From contig NZ_BJZU01000052.1 in NCBI RefSeq assembly GCF_007992195.1, positions 1-64,000 of the forward strand: a stretch of DNA of 64,000 nucleotides. The letters are read 5' to 3'. Positions 1 through 9,100 of the stretch are shown here, piece by piece (position 1 is the first letter of the stretch; every line of letters starts with the position of its first letter). The notes below the pieces were generated by a model, which saw only the letters and a list, made by a program, of their open reading frames with translations, did not search any database and had not been told where the DNA came from. The position numbers and the translations under genes were made by a program. The DNA is from Methylobacterium oxalidis. Lineage in GTDB: Bacteria > Pseudomonadota > Alphaproteobacteria > Rhizobiales > Beijerinckiaceae.

Positions 1-834
1 CCCGCATCCGGATTCGCGACGTGGACTTGGGATCCAGAAACATGGCGATCAATCCCCAGCGACGCGCCGGCCCCGTCCCCGGCCCGCGGGGACCGGAGGT
101 CTGTCCGACATCCATTGACCGTGTGACGGCCTCCTGCGCGCGGCACCTGCGCTGCCCGCGGCCTGCGGCAGGCACCGGACGCGCTCGCGCCGGTCCGAGA
201 ACTGCCGCCGGTCCGCGGACCGATCGTGCCCGCCGAGGCCGCACCGCCGGAAGGTCTTCAGGATCGTCCTGCCAAGCTCCTCGCCGCGAGCTTGATCATA
301 CCGATGCCCCCTCCGTCGATGAGCCGTTCGGCTCGTTCGTCTCAGTTGAATCAACGACCGTATTCTTATTTTTGTCGATTAGATCCCGCACAACATATAT
401 TCGCGATGCAGATCCAGAAAGCACGCCGGTCGTGAAGATTTATAAACTTTAAATTGCACTCATAATACGAGCGGTAACTACGCAGATCAGAAAAAGTACG
501 CTTTGCGACCGATTTTCTAGATGGTTCTGTCTCGTACGACTCTGTGCGCTGAGAATCTCAGCACAGGGATGCTTGTCCCAAATCGCGATAATTTTCAATA
601 ACTCTGTGTTATTAGAACGTATTAGTCACTCGCACCGTACGAGATTGAACAGGATCGGGCGTCCTGTGCAACCGTGTCGAACCGAAGAGGGGAAAATGCG
701 CGGGACGTTGCCGCTGCTGCTCGGGCCACGGCAGTATTGCCGTTTATCAAGACTTGAGAAACCGACTTCAGGACAGGCAAGACGCGGAAAAGCCGCTGTC
801 GAGGCTGGCAGGAGCGTGTCAGGGATGGTCGCGC
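1..834. other. Gene-free stretch with an AT-rich core
   Basis: I see no credible gene here. Bases 1-330 are GC-rich with open frames in several phases that give only Arg/Gly/Pro-rich translations. Bases about 340-650 are clearly AT-richer than the rest of the window. An imperfect inverted repeat lies at 542-566 (CTGTG-CTGAGA against TCTCAG-CACAG, with two extra bases in the left arm). This may be a promoter or regulatory region, or a foreign or decayed insert; nothing decides between these. Confidence 0.5.
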
Positions 835-1044
835 CTACACTCTGATGTCGACGCGCCGCCGCCGCTCGGTGGCAGCGCCGGCGCCCGGACCATCCTGCCC
901 GCGAGGCTCCGGACGCTGCACGAGTTCCACCGTCACGATGTCGCGGGCATTCTCACCCCGACGCAATTGTGAATTGCGCGCCGACAGTTCGAGATCCGCC
1001 TGCCGCAGCAGGCCGATCGAGGTGAGCGGCACGCCGCTGATCAT
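835..1044 (-). CDS. Small hypothetical protein, 69 aa
   Basis: I do not recognise this protein. The ATG at 1044 is preceded by a good ribosome-binding site (GGAGGG, about 8 bases upstream), which decides the start although the frame is open further up. The N-terminal half (residues 1-48) has a balanced composition with alternating hydrophobic residues; the last 20 residues are Arg/Gly/Ala-rich and look disordered. It lies downstream of, and on the same strand as, the small membrane protein ending at 1154. No function is proposed; it could still be a chance frame. Confidence 0.42.
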   Translation of the reverse strand: MISGVPLTSIGLLRQADLELSARNSQLRRGENARDIVTVELVQRPEPRGQDGPGAGAATERRRRVDIRV

Positions 1045-1153
1045 CGGCCGACCCTCCGACAACGCCGCGCGGGTCCGACGCACGGGACGGCCAGTCAGCA
1101 CGAGGCGCGCGAAGATCCGGTTTCCGAGATCCGTCGAATGCCGCGAATCCGGC

Positions 1154-1309
1154 TCAGGCCCGCTCGCGCCGCCGCAGCAGGTACTCAAGGCGCTCCTGCC
1201 AGCTCTGCGACTGCTCGGCGGCGGAGAGTTGCAGCCCGCGCTTCGTCGCCATGAGATCGAGGATCATGAGGACGATCCAGGGCCCACCGATGCCGAAGAA
1301 GAATCCCAT
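1154..1309 (-). CDS. Small single-span membrane protein, 51 aa
   Basis: The frame is open upstream, but the ATG at 1309 has a strong ribosome-binding site (GGGAGG, 8 bases before it) and gives a coherent product. Residues 2-20 (FFFGIGGPWIVLMILDLMA) form one hydrophobic helix, followed by a charged, Gln/Glu/Arg-rich cytoplasmic tail ending in RRRERA. The layout, an N-terminal anchor and a short basic tail, matches other tiny membrane proteins in this window (46551-46697, 47271-47375). The role is unknown. Confidence 0.62.
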   Translation of the reverse strand: MGFFFGIGGPWIVLMILDLMATKRGLQLSAAEQSQSWQERLEYLLRRRERA

Positions 1310-1560
1310 CGCCCGTCGCCTCCCGGTCAGCGCGACCTCGAGAATCGCGGCCGCCGATGATAGGCACCCGGACCGGGGCGGCAAGCGTGCGTCCGGTGCG
1401 GTATCCTGGCGGATCCGGGAGGCTGGGGTCGGGCGTTGTGTCCGGAGCCCGGTTCCCTTCTTTGTCCAGCACCGGCAGTTGGACGCATATGCGCCGCGGC
1501 AGCCCTGGTGCATGATGATCGCGCCCGATCATCTGCGACGCGTTCCTGTTTGCTGACCTC

Positions 1561-1812
1561 ATGCCCCGTTCCGTGACCTACCGGATCACCGACAGACCCG
1601 ACGGCCGCTTCGACGTCGTCGTGACCCTGGAAGCGACGGGGGCAGACCCCGTCAAGACCTTCCTGCGGGACGGGGTCGGAACGCTCGCCGAGGCCGAGGC
1701 CTGGGTCGAGGGCCTGCGCATCCTCATGGCGGCCGTGGGCGCTCCCGTGGCCCGGAGCGAGGACGCAGAGGCGGCCGTGCCCGAGGCCGCGCTGCACCGC
1801 TCCGATCTCTGA
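1561..1812 (+). CDS. Hypothetical protein, 83 aa
   Basis: A compact acidic protein beginning MPRSVTYRITDRPDGRFDVV. The pattern (beta-rich start with RFDVVVTLE, then a helical stretch with AEAEAWVEGLRILMAAVG) looks like a small alpha/beta domain. There is no signal peptide or membrane segment. It converges with the ABC-transporter operon on the other strand; the two stops are 10 bases apart around a short inverted repeat (CTGAGG/CCTCAG). I do not recognise the family. Confidence 0.78.
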   Translation: MPRSVTYRITDRPDGRFDVVVTLEATGADPVKTFLRDGVGTLAEAEAWVEGLRILMAAVGAPVARSEDAEAAVPEAALHRSDL

Positions 1813-1821
1813 GGGATCGCC

Positions 1822-2610
1822 TCAGGGCAGGATCGGCGTGCAGACGGAGCCGGCACCCGGCCCGAGCGGGACCACGGCGACCGGGACGCCGTAGAGGCGC
1901 TCCAGGCTCGCCGGGGTGATCGTCTCCTCCGGGGGCCCGAGCCCCGCGAGGCGCCCGTCCCGCAGCAGGGCCACCCGGTCGGCGCAGAGAAAGGCGTGCC
2001 CGGGATCGTGCGTCGAGAGCACCACGCCGAGACCCCGTCCGGCGAGGCGGCGGATCTGGCCGAGCACCCGGGCCTGGTTGCCGAAATCCAGGCTCGCCGT
2101 CGGCTCGTCCATCACGAGGAGGCGGGGCTCGCCCGCGAGCGCGCGGGCGATCAGGGCGAGCTGGCGCTCGCCGCCGCTGATCTCGGTGTAGACGCGCTCC
2201 GCGAGGCGGGCGATGCCCAGGTCGTCGAGCGCGGCCTCGGCGGCCGCGTGATCCGCCCGGCCCGGGCTCGCGAAGGCCTCCAGCCGGCTCGCCCGGCCCA
2301 TCAGGACCACCTCGCGCACGGTGAAGGGGAAGAGGGCGGCGTGCGCCTGGGGCACGTAGGCGATGCTGCGGGCGAGCCGCGCCCGGGACCAGCGGGCGGC
2401 GTCCTCTCCCTCCACCAGCACGCGCCCGGCCTTGGCGGGCAGCAGGCCGAGCAGGGTCTTGAACAGGGTGGTCTTGCCGCAGCCGTTGGGGCCGAGCAGG
2501 CACAGCACCTCGCCCGCCGAGAGGGCGAAACCCACCCCCGCGCCGACGATGCGCGCGCCGTAGCCGAAGGCGAGATCCTCCACGCGCAGCAGCAGGGTCT
2601 GCGCGCTCAC
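1822..2610 (-). CDS. ABC transporter ATPase, iron/chelate uptake type
   Basis: This is the cytoplasmic ATPase of a FecE/FepC/BtuD-type importer; it powers uptake through the adjacent permease. From the chosen start, the Walker A motif GPNGCGKTT is at residues 40-48, the signature SGGERQ at 145-150, and Walker B with the D-loop (LLVMDEPTASLD) at about 164-175. I chose GTG at 2610 because it overlaps the permease stop by four bases (GTGA), the usual coupling in such operons; the frame is open to 2643. The 262-residue length is normal. It is the last gene of a minus-strand operon after the binding protein and permease. Confidence 0.93.
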   Translation of the reverse strand: MSAQTLLLRVEDLAFGYGARIVGAGVGFALSAGEVLCLLGPNGCGKTTLFKTLLGLLPAKAGRVLVEGEDAARWSRARLARSIAYVPQAHAALFPFTVREVVLMGRASRLEAFASPGRADHAAAEAALDDLGIARLAERVYTEISGGERQLALIARALAGEPRLLVMDEPTASLDFGNQARVLGQIRRLAGRGLGVVLSTHDPGHAFLCADRVALLRDGRLAGLGPPEETITPASLERLYGVPVAVVPLGPGAGSVCTPILP

Positions 2611-3662
2611 GACCAGCCCCGCCGCGCGGTGGCGAGCAGCCACAGGAAGAAGGGGGCGCCGATCAGCGCCGTGAGGATGCCGAGCGGCACCTCGATCACC
2701 GCGACCGTGCGGGCCGCGAGATCGACCGCCAGCAGGTAGCCCGCCCCGAGGAGCAGGGAGGCGGGCAGCAGGCGCCGGAAGTCCGGCCCGACGAGGAGCC
2801 GGGCGACGTGGGGGACGATGAGCCCGATCCAGCCGATCACGCCGGTGACCGACACCGCGGCGGCGGTGACGAGGGTGGCGGCCGCCACGAACAGGGGGCG
2901 CAGCGCCCGCGTCTCGACGCCGAGCGCGCGGGCCTCCTCCTCGCCGAGGCTCATCAGGTTCATGCGCCAGCGCAGCAGCACGAGGGGCGCGAGGCCGATC
3001 AGGATCGCGGGCAGGATCGCGCCGATGTCGGGCAGCGTCACCGCCGAGAGGCTGCCGAGCAGCCAGTAGGTGATGGCGGGAAGCTGGTTGTAGGGGTCGG
3101 CGAGCACCTTGAGGAGCGAGATCGCGGCGCCGAGCACCGCCCCGACCGCGACGCCCGCCAGCACGAGGGTCAGCACCGGGTCGTGGCGCCTCACCGCCGC
3201 GCCGACCCCGTAGACGATGGCCACCGCCCCGAGCCCGCCGAGGAAGGCCAGCCCCTGGATCGCGGCGACCGGCAGGGACAGGAAGATGCCGGCGACCGCG
3301 CCGAGGCTCGCGCCGGCCGAGACGCCGAGGATGTCCGGCGAGACGAGGGGGTTGCGGAAGAGGCCCTGGTAGGTCGCCCCCGCCGCCGCGAGGCCGGCGC
3401 CGACCACGAGCGCCCCGGCGACCCGGGGCAGGCGCACCTGCAGGATCACGGTCTCGGCCGTCGCGTCGACGCCGCTCGGCAGGCCGAGGAGCTTGGCGGC
3501 GAGCACCGCCACGATGTCCCCCGGCGGCACGCCGTAGCGGCCGGTCGCGAGCGACAGGAGGGCGAGGAGGAGGAGCGCGAGGACGGGCAACAGGCCGCGC
3601 AGCAGGCGTCGCGGCAGCGCGGCCGCGGCGCCCGCTCCACCGGTGGCGACGGCGCGCGTCAC
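2607..3662 (-). CDS. FecCD-family ABC transporter permease
   Basis: An inner-membrane permease of the FecCD/BtuC family, 351 residues with about ten hydrophobic segments, which forms the homodimeric channel for a siderophore, haem, cobalamin or oxyanion substrate. Typical family stretches are visible: an N-terminal span followed by GRYGVPPGDI, NPLVSPDILGVSAGASLG at about 130-148, and GVIGWIGLIVPHVAR near 270. Its start overlaps the binding-protein stop (ATGA at 3659-3662) and its stop overlaps the ATPase start, so the three genes are translationally coupled. The substrate cannot be read from the permease alone. Confidence 0.95.
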   Translation of the reverse strand: MTRAVATGGAGAAAALPRRLLRGLLPVLALLLLALLSLATGRYGVPPGDIVAVLAAKLLGLPSGVDATAETVILQVRLPRVAGALVVGAGLAAAGATYQGLFRNPLVSPDILGVSAGASLGAVAGIFLSLPVAAIQGLAFLGGLGAVAIVYGVGAAVRRHDPVLTLVLAGVAVGAVLGAAISLLKVLADPYNQLPAITYWLLGSLSAVTLPDIGAILPAILIGLAPLVLLRWRMNLMSLGEEEARALGVETRALRPLFVAAATLVTAAAVSVTGVIGWIGLIVPHVARLLVGPDFRRLLPASLLLGAGYLLAVDLAARTVAVIEVPLGILTALIGAPFFLWLLATARRGWS

Positions 3663-4720
3663 CGCCCCGCGCCCTTCAGGAGCGTGCCGATCTGCTCGGG
3701 CGTGAGCTCGACGTGGTAGAAGAGGCGGTAGAAGTCGCGGGTCGCCGCCTCGATCGGCTCGGGGAACAGGTCCGGGTGCAGCACGCCCGCGAGCCAGCGC
3801 AGGCCGATCAGGCGGTTGACGCCGGGCGGCGCGTCGAACCAGCCGAAGGGCAGGCGGGGCGCCTGATAGATCCGGCCGGCGCGCACGGCCCTGAGGCCGC
3901 TCCAGAGCGGGTCCGCGGCGAGGCTCGCGCGGAACGGCGCGTCGAGGGTGAGGATCACGTCCGGGTCCCAGGCGAGAACCTGCTCGGGCGAGACCGTGGT
4001 GAGCCCGCCCCGGCCCGCCGCCGCCGCGACGTTGCGGCCCCCCGCCACCTCCAGCACCTCGGTGTTGATGGAGCCGGCGAGCCCCGTCTCCAGCCCCTTC
4101 GGCCCGCGTCCGTAATAGACGCGCGGGCGCTTCTCCTCCGGGACCGTCGCGACCTTCGCGGCCACCTCCGCGAGCGTGCGCCCGGCGGCGTCCGCGAGTT
4201 CGGCGGCGCGGGCTCCCGCGCCAATCGCGGCGCCGAGGCCGCGGTAGGTCTCGGGGATCGCCGCGAAGCGCCCGTCGAGGAGGAGATAGGGTATGCCGGT
4301 CTGCTCCTGCACCCGGTCGGCGAGGGAGGCGTAGGTGGGCCCCGTCGAGCCCACGTCGACGATGAGGTCGGGCTTCAGGGCGAGGATCGCCTCGACGTTG
4401 GCCGTGTTGCCGCGCCCCGTGAGGCGGCCGGTCGTCGGCAGGTCCCAGGTCTCGGGGGCGAGGTAGGGCCTCTCGTCGGGGTAAGGCGCACGCACCCAGC
4501 CGATCAGCTTGGCCGGCGCGAGGGTGTAGAGGAGCACCGAGGCCGGGGGTCCCGCGGCGAGCACGCGCTCGACGCGCTCGGGCAGCGTGACCCGGCGCCC
4601 CGCCGCATCGACCACGTCACGGGCCGCGGCCGGAGCGAGGCCGCCGAGGAGGCCGAGCAGCAGGACGAGCGCGCGGGCGGCGAGCCGGGTGCGGGCGCGC
4701 GGCTGTGGGGCGGGAGGCAT
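3659..4720 (-). CDS. Periplasmic metal/chelate-binding protein of ABC importer
   Basis: Class III (TroA/FepB-fold) solute-binding protein, 353 residues, with an N-terminal signal peptide (hydrophobic LVLLLGLLGGLAP, likely cleavage after AAA before RDVVDAAG). It captures substrate in the periplasm for the permease encoded next. The N-lobe starts with the usual DAAGRRVTLPERVERV. The C-lobe contains GLETGLAGSINTEVLEVAGG and PFGWFDAPPGVNRLIGLRWL. From memory these resemble the subgroup that includes Haemophilus MolA (molybdate/tungstate) as well as iron-annotated relatives, so iron chelate and oxyanion are both open. It is first in the operon; no clear Shine-Dalgarno sequence precedes the ATG. 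Confidence 0.92.
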   Translation of the reverse strand: MPPAPQPRARTRLAARALVLLLGLLGGLAPAAARDVVDAAGRRVTLPERVERVLAAGPPASVLLYTLAPAKLIGWVRAPYPDERPYLAPETWDLPTTGRLTGRGNTANVEAILALKPDLIVDVGSTGPTYASLADRVQEQTGIPYLLLDGRFAAIPETYRGLGAAIGAGARAAELADAAGRTLAEVAAKVATVPEEKRPRVYYGRGPKGLETGLAGSINTEVLEVAGGRNVAAAAGRGGLTTVSPEQVLAWDPDVILTLDAPFRASLAADPLWSGLRAVRAGRIYQAPRLPFGWFDAPPGVNRLIGLRWLAGVLHPDLFPEPIEAATRDFYRLFYHVELTPEQIGTLLKGAGR

Positions 4721-4886
4721 GGCGGCGTGTGTCTCGGCGGGCGGGTCTCGGGCAAGCTTAGTGCGCGGCCGCGGTTCCGCCTATGCGGCCCGCGAGCCCC
4801 CTCGCGCGAAGGTGGGACACTCCGCCGGCGAACCACGCCCCGCCCTCGTCGCTTGAGAGAGGCGCGTTCACAACCGAGGGTCTTCC

Positions 4887-5330
4887 ATGTGGTATCTCTA
4901 CGGCCTCGCGGTGCTGGCCGGCATCGGCAACGCGGTGCAGTCCGGCACCAACGCCGCGCTGGCCAAGACCCTGGCGCAGCCCTTCGCGGCGGGGCTCGCG
5001 GTGGCCTGCGTGACCGGAACGACCTTCCTCGTGGTCGGGCTTGTCTCCGGCCGGCTCAGCCTGCCGAGCGCCGAGCAGGCCCTGCAGGCGCCGTGGTGGG
5101 TCTGGATCGGCGGCGCGCTCGGGGCCGTCGTCGTGTTGTCCCAACTCTTCGTGGCCCGGCAGATCGGGGCGGCGCCGTATCTCGGCATCCTCGTCACGGC
5201 CGGCGTCGCCACCTCGATCCTGCTCGACCATTTCGGCTGGGTCGGGTTCGAGCCGCATCCGGCGGGGCTCTGGCGCATCCTCGGGGCCGTCCTGATGGTC
5301 GCCGGCGTGACCCTGGTCGCGGTGACCTGA
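4887..5330 (+). CDS. DMT-superfamily (YdcZ/DUF606) membrane protein
   Basis: A 147-residue inner-membrane protein with four to five hydrophobic helices, matching the small YdcZ/DUF606 branch of the drug/metabolite transporter superfamily. The start LYGLAVLAGIGNAVQSGTNA and the central pattern QLFVARQIGAAPYLGILVTAGV are characteristic: a short half-transporter with Gly/Ala-rich helices and a conserved Asn/Gln near the first helix. Members probably work as dimers; substrates are generally unknown. It is transcribed divergently from the ABC operon, sharing a 166-base intergenic region. Confidence 0.88.
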   Translation: MWYLYGLAVLAGIGNAVQSGTNAALAKTLAQPFAAGLAVACVTGTTFLVVGLVSGRLSLPSAEQALQAPWWVWIGGALGAVVVLSQLFVARQIGAAPYLGILVTAGVATSILLDHFGWVGFEPHPAGLWRILGAVLMVAGVTLVAVT

Positions 5331-5417
5331 CCCGATCCGTCGATTCCCGCGCGTTCCGGTTGCGGCCGGTTAAGACCTTGCCGGCAGGATGCGATCCGGA
5401 CCACGGAGACGTGACGG

Positions 5418-5792
5418 ATGCGGTGTCTTCTCCTCTGCGGGGCCGCGGCCCTGACCTTCGCGGGCGCCCTGCCGGCCGAGGCCCGGGGCGGCCGGTTCTC
5501 GGGCTTTCGCGCGCACCACACGCCGGTGCGCGCGTCCGAACCCGTTCGCACCCGGGCGGAATCGGCACCGCTCGGCGGCCTGACCCTGCGGCTCGGGCCG
5601 GAGGCGGCCTCGCGGCCCGTGCCGGTCGCCGGCGCCCTCCCGGTGCGCCCGCTGGTGGGCGCCGCCACGCCCGTCCCGGTCGCGGGTCCCGCGCCGGTCC
5701 GCGAGGCGAGCGCGAAGGAGCCCCGCTGCCCGACCGGGCGGCTCGTCGGCGGAAGCCAGGACCCTGCCTCCGGCTTCTGCCTGATCAACTGA
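5418..5792 (+). CDS. Secreted Pro/Ala/Arg-rich hypothetical protein, 124 aa
   Basis: It begins with a clear signal peptide (MRCLLLCGAAALTFAGALPAEA), cleaved probably before RGGRFSG. The mature part is low-complexity (RPVPVAGALPVRPLVGAATP), with two cysteines near the C-terminus (EPRCPTGRL and SGFCLIN) that could form a disulphide in the periplasm. The family is unknown. The gene stands alone between the YdcZ-type protein and a small cytoplasmic protein on the same strand. Confidence 0.68.
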   Translation: MRCLLLCGAAALTFAGALPAEARGGRFSGFRAHHTPVRASEPVRTRAESAPLGGLTLRLGPEAASRPVPVAGALPVRPLVGAATPVPVAGPAPVREASAKEPRCPTGRLVGGSQDPASGFCLIN

Positions 5793-5915
5793 TCCGGGAG
5801 CCGCGCACGCCCGGGACCGAGCGGACCCGGGGCGCGCGCGGCGACCTTCGACCAAAGTCCGATCGACGGGCGCACGCCACGCGGTAGCCTCAGGCGGGCA
5901 TCGCGGGGAGGCGGC

Positions 5916-6119
5916 ATGCGGGGCGAGGCTTCAGGGACCGCGTCGGAGACGGCGCTCGCCGAACGGATCGCGTCCGAATTGCGTGCCGCCGCGCGCTTCC
6001 ACGCGCGGAACGGGCACGGCGCCGTCGCCGAAGCCCTGCACGGCGAGGCCCACCGCCATGCCCGCGAGGCGGCGCAGCTGCGGCAGCGGGCGCTGTCCGC
6101 TCTCGAAGCCCCGGCCTGA
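5916..6119 (+). CDS. Small helical hypothetical protein, 67 aa
   Basis: The start ATG follows a GGGGAGG sequence a few bases upstream. The product is predicted almost wholly helical, with regularly spaced His, Ala and Glu residues (AEALHGEAHRHAREAAQLRQ). It has no signal peptide or membrane span. It ends 20 bases before the stop of convergently transcribed putA. Function unknown. Confidence 0.58.
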   Translation: MRGEASGTASETALAERIASELRAAARFHARNGHGAVAEALHGEAHRHAREAAQLRQRALSALEAPA

Positions 6120-6139
6120 GCCGGCCGGCGCGGTACGGA

Positions 6140-9100
6140 TCACTCGTCGAGGCCGATCAGCGCCGCGTCGCCGCCGGAGGCGGCGGTGTTGATCGTCACC
6201 GTCTGCTCGGCGGCGAAGCGGGGCAGGTAGTGGGGGCCGCCGGCCTTCGGGCCGGTGCCGGAGAGGCCGCATCCGCCGAAGGGCTGCACACCGACCACCG
6301 CGCCGATCATGTTGCGGTTGACGTAGACGTTGCCGTGGGGAAGCCGCTCCACCACCCGCGCCACCGTGGCGTCGATGCGGGAATGGATGCCGAGGGTCAG
6401 GCCGTAGCCCGTGGCCGCGATCGCCTCCAGCACCCGGTCGAGATTGGAGGCGTCGTAGCGCGCGACGTGGAGGATCGGGCCGAACACCTCCTCGGCGAGA
6501 TCCGCCGGCCCCGCGACCTCGTAGATCTGAGGCGCGACGAAGTGGCCGCCCGCGGGCGGCCTGCCGTCGAGGTGGATCCGCGCGCGGACCCGCATCCGCG
6601 CGGCGTGCGCGTCGAGGCGCCGCTTCGCCTCGGCGTCGATGACGGGACCGACCTGTGTCGCGGGGTCGCGCGGGTCGCCGAGGCGGAGTTCGCGCGCGGC
6701 GCCCGCCACCATCGCTATCACCCGGTCGGCCACGTCCGCCTGCACGAGGAGGAGGCGCAGGGCCGAGCAGCGCTGGCCGGCGGAGCGGAAAGCGGAGGCC
6801 ACGACATCGTCGGCGACCTGCTCGGGCAGCGCCGTGGCGTCGACCAGCATCGCGTTGATGCCGCCCGTCTCCGCGATCAGCGGCACGATCGGCCCGTCCT
6901 TGGCGGCGAGTGCCCGGTTGATGCCCCGTGCCACCTCCGTCGAGCCCGTGAAGACGACGCCGCCCACGCGCGCGTCGGCGACGAGGCGGGCGCCGACCGC
7001 GCCGTCGCCCGGCACGAGTTGGAGTGCGCCTGTCGGGATGCCGGCCTGGTGGAGGAGGCGCACGGCCTCCGCCGCCACGAGGGGCGTCTGCTCGGCGGGC
7101 TTGGCCACGACCGCGTTGCCCGCCATCAGGCCGGCGGCGACCTGCCCCGTGAAGATCGCGAGCGGGAAGTTCCAGGGCGAGATCGCGACGAAGACGCCGC
7201 GGCCGCGCAGCGCCAGACGGTTCGATTCGCCCGCCGGACCGGTGAGGGCACGGGGCTCGGCGAACAGGCGCCGACCCTCGAGCGCGTAGTAGCGGCAGAA
7301 ATCGACCGCCTCGCGCACCTCGGAGAGCGCGTCCTCGATGGTCTTGCCGGCCTCCGCCTGGAGCAGGTGGATCAGGCGTCCGCGCCGTGCCTCGATCAGG
7401 TCCGCCGCCCGCTCCAGCGCCGCGGCCCGCTCGGCGGCCGCGGTGGCGTCCCAGGCCCGGACCGCGCGGGCGGCCGCCGCCACGGCCGCGTCGGCGGTCT
7501 CCGGAGCCGCCTCGACGACGCGGCCGACGACGCGGCCGTCGATCGGGCTGCGCACGTCGCGGGCCAGGCCCGCCTGTTCGGCCCCGTCGAGGAGGGGGGC
7601 GGCGCGCGCCGGCCCCGCGGCGGCGCGCGCCGCGGCCAGCAACGCGTCGAGCTCGGCCACGGCTCCGAACTCGATGCCGGCCGCCACGCGGCGGCCCGGG
7701 CCGTGGATCTCCCGCGGCAGGGGCAGGCGCGGGTGGCGGGCGCGCTCCGGCGCGCCGACGCTCTCGGCCGGGCGGCGCAGCAGGGTCTCGACGGGGACGG
7801 ACGGGTCGGCGGCGAGGGAGACGAAGGAGGAGTTGGCCCCGTTCTCGAGGAGCCGCCGCACGAGGTAGGCGAGGAGGTCGCGGTGGCCGCCCACCGGCGC
7901 GTAGACGCGGCAGGCCGTGCCGGGCCGCCGCGCGAGGAGACGCTCGTAGAGGGCCTCGCCCATGCCGTGCAGGCGCTGGAACTCGTAGCCCTCGGGCGTG
8001 CCGGCCCGCTCCGCGATGCTCGCCACGGTGAGCGCGTTGTGGGTGGCGAATTGCGGGAAGAGGTGGGGCCGGTGCGCGAGGAGCCGCCCGGCGGCGGCCA
8101 TGTAGCTGAGGTCGGTCGTGCTCTTGCGGGTGAAGACCGGGTAGTCGGCCAGGCCGCGCTCCTGCGCCCGCTTCACCTCCGTGTCCCAGTAGGCGCCCTT
8201 CACGAGCCGCACCATCAGCCGCCGCCCGAGTCCGCGGGCGAGGTCGGCCACGTGGTCGATCACCGGCAGGCAGCGCTTCTGGTAGGCCTGCACCGCGAGC
8301 CCGTAGCCGTCCCAGCCCGCGAGCGAGGGATCGGCGAGCACCGCCGCGAACACGGCCAGCGACAGTTCCAGCCGGTCGGCCTCCTCGGCGTCGACCGTGA
8401 AGACGAGGTCGTGCGCGCGGGCCGCCCGGGCGAGGTCGAGGAGGACGGGCACGAGTTCGTCCATCACGCGGGCCCGGCTCAAGGGCTCGTAGCGCGGGTG
8501 GAGCGCCGAGAGCTTGACCGAGATCCCGGGCCGTCCGGGCAGCGGCGCGTTGCCGGCGGCGCGGCCGATCGCGGCGATGGCCCCGGCATAGGCCGCCCGG
8601 TAGGCCTCGGCGTCCGCCGCCGTGCGGGCGCCCTCGCCCAGCATGTCGAAGGAGTAGCGGTAGTGCCGGGCCTCTCCCGTGCCCGCGCGCCGGAGGGCCG
8701 CCGTGATCGTCTCGCCGAGCACGAAGTGGCCGCCCATCACCCGCATCGCCTGGCGCGCGGCGGTGCGCAGCGCCGGCAGGCCGATGCGCCGGGCAAGGGA
8801 AGCGAGCACGCCCTCGGGCGTCTCGCCGGGCTGGATGATCCGGGCCGAGAGGCCGAGGGCCCAGGCCGAGGCGTTGACGAGGAGGGCGCCGGAGCGCGTG
8901 GCGTGGTGAGCGAAATCCCCCTGGCCGAGCTTGTCCTCGATCAGCCGGTCGGCGGTGGCCGCGTCCGGGACGCGCAGCAGCGCCTCGGCCAGGACCATCA
9001 GGGCGAGCCCCTCGCGGGTCGAGAGGCTGTACTCGCGCAGCATGTCCTCGACGCCGCCGAGGCCGCCCTCCGCCGCCCGGATCGCCTCGACGAGGTCGCG

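Noticed and set aside
21..452. Overlapping short frames on both strands at the left edge
   Set aside because: All translations are Arg/Pro/Gly-rich and none has a ribosome-binding site or family pattern.
1808..1826. CTGAGG/CCTCAG inverted repeat between convergent genes as a terminator
   Set aside because: The stem is only six base pairs, overlaps both stop codons and has no T-run.
3713..5887. 724-residue plus-strand open frame
   Set aside because: Crosses the binding-protein gene in antisense and then unrelated intergenic DNA; composition is Arg/Gly/Pro-rich.
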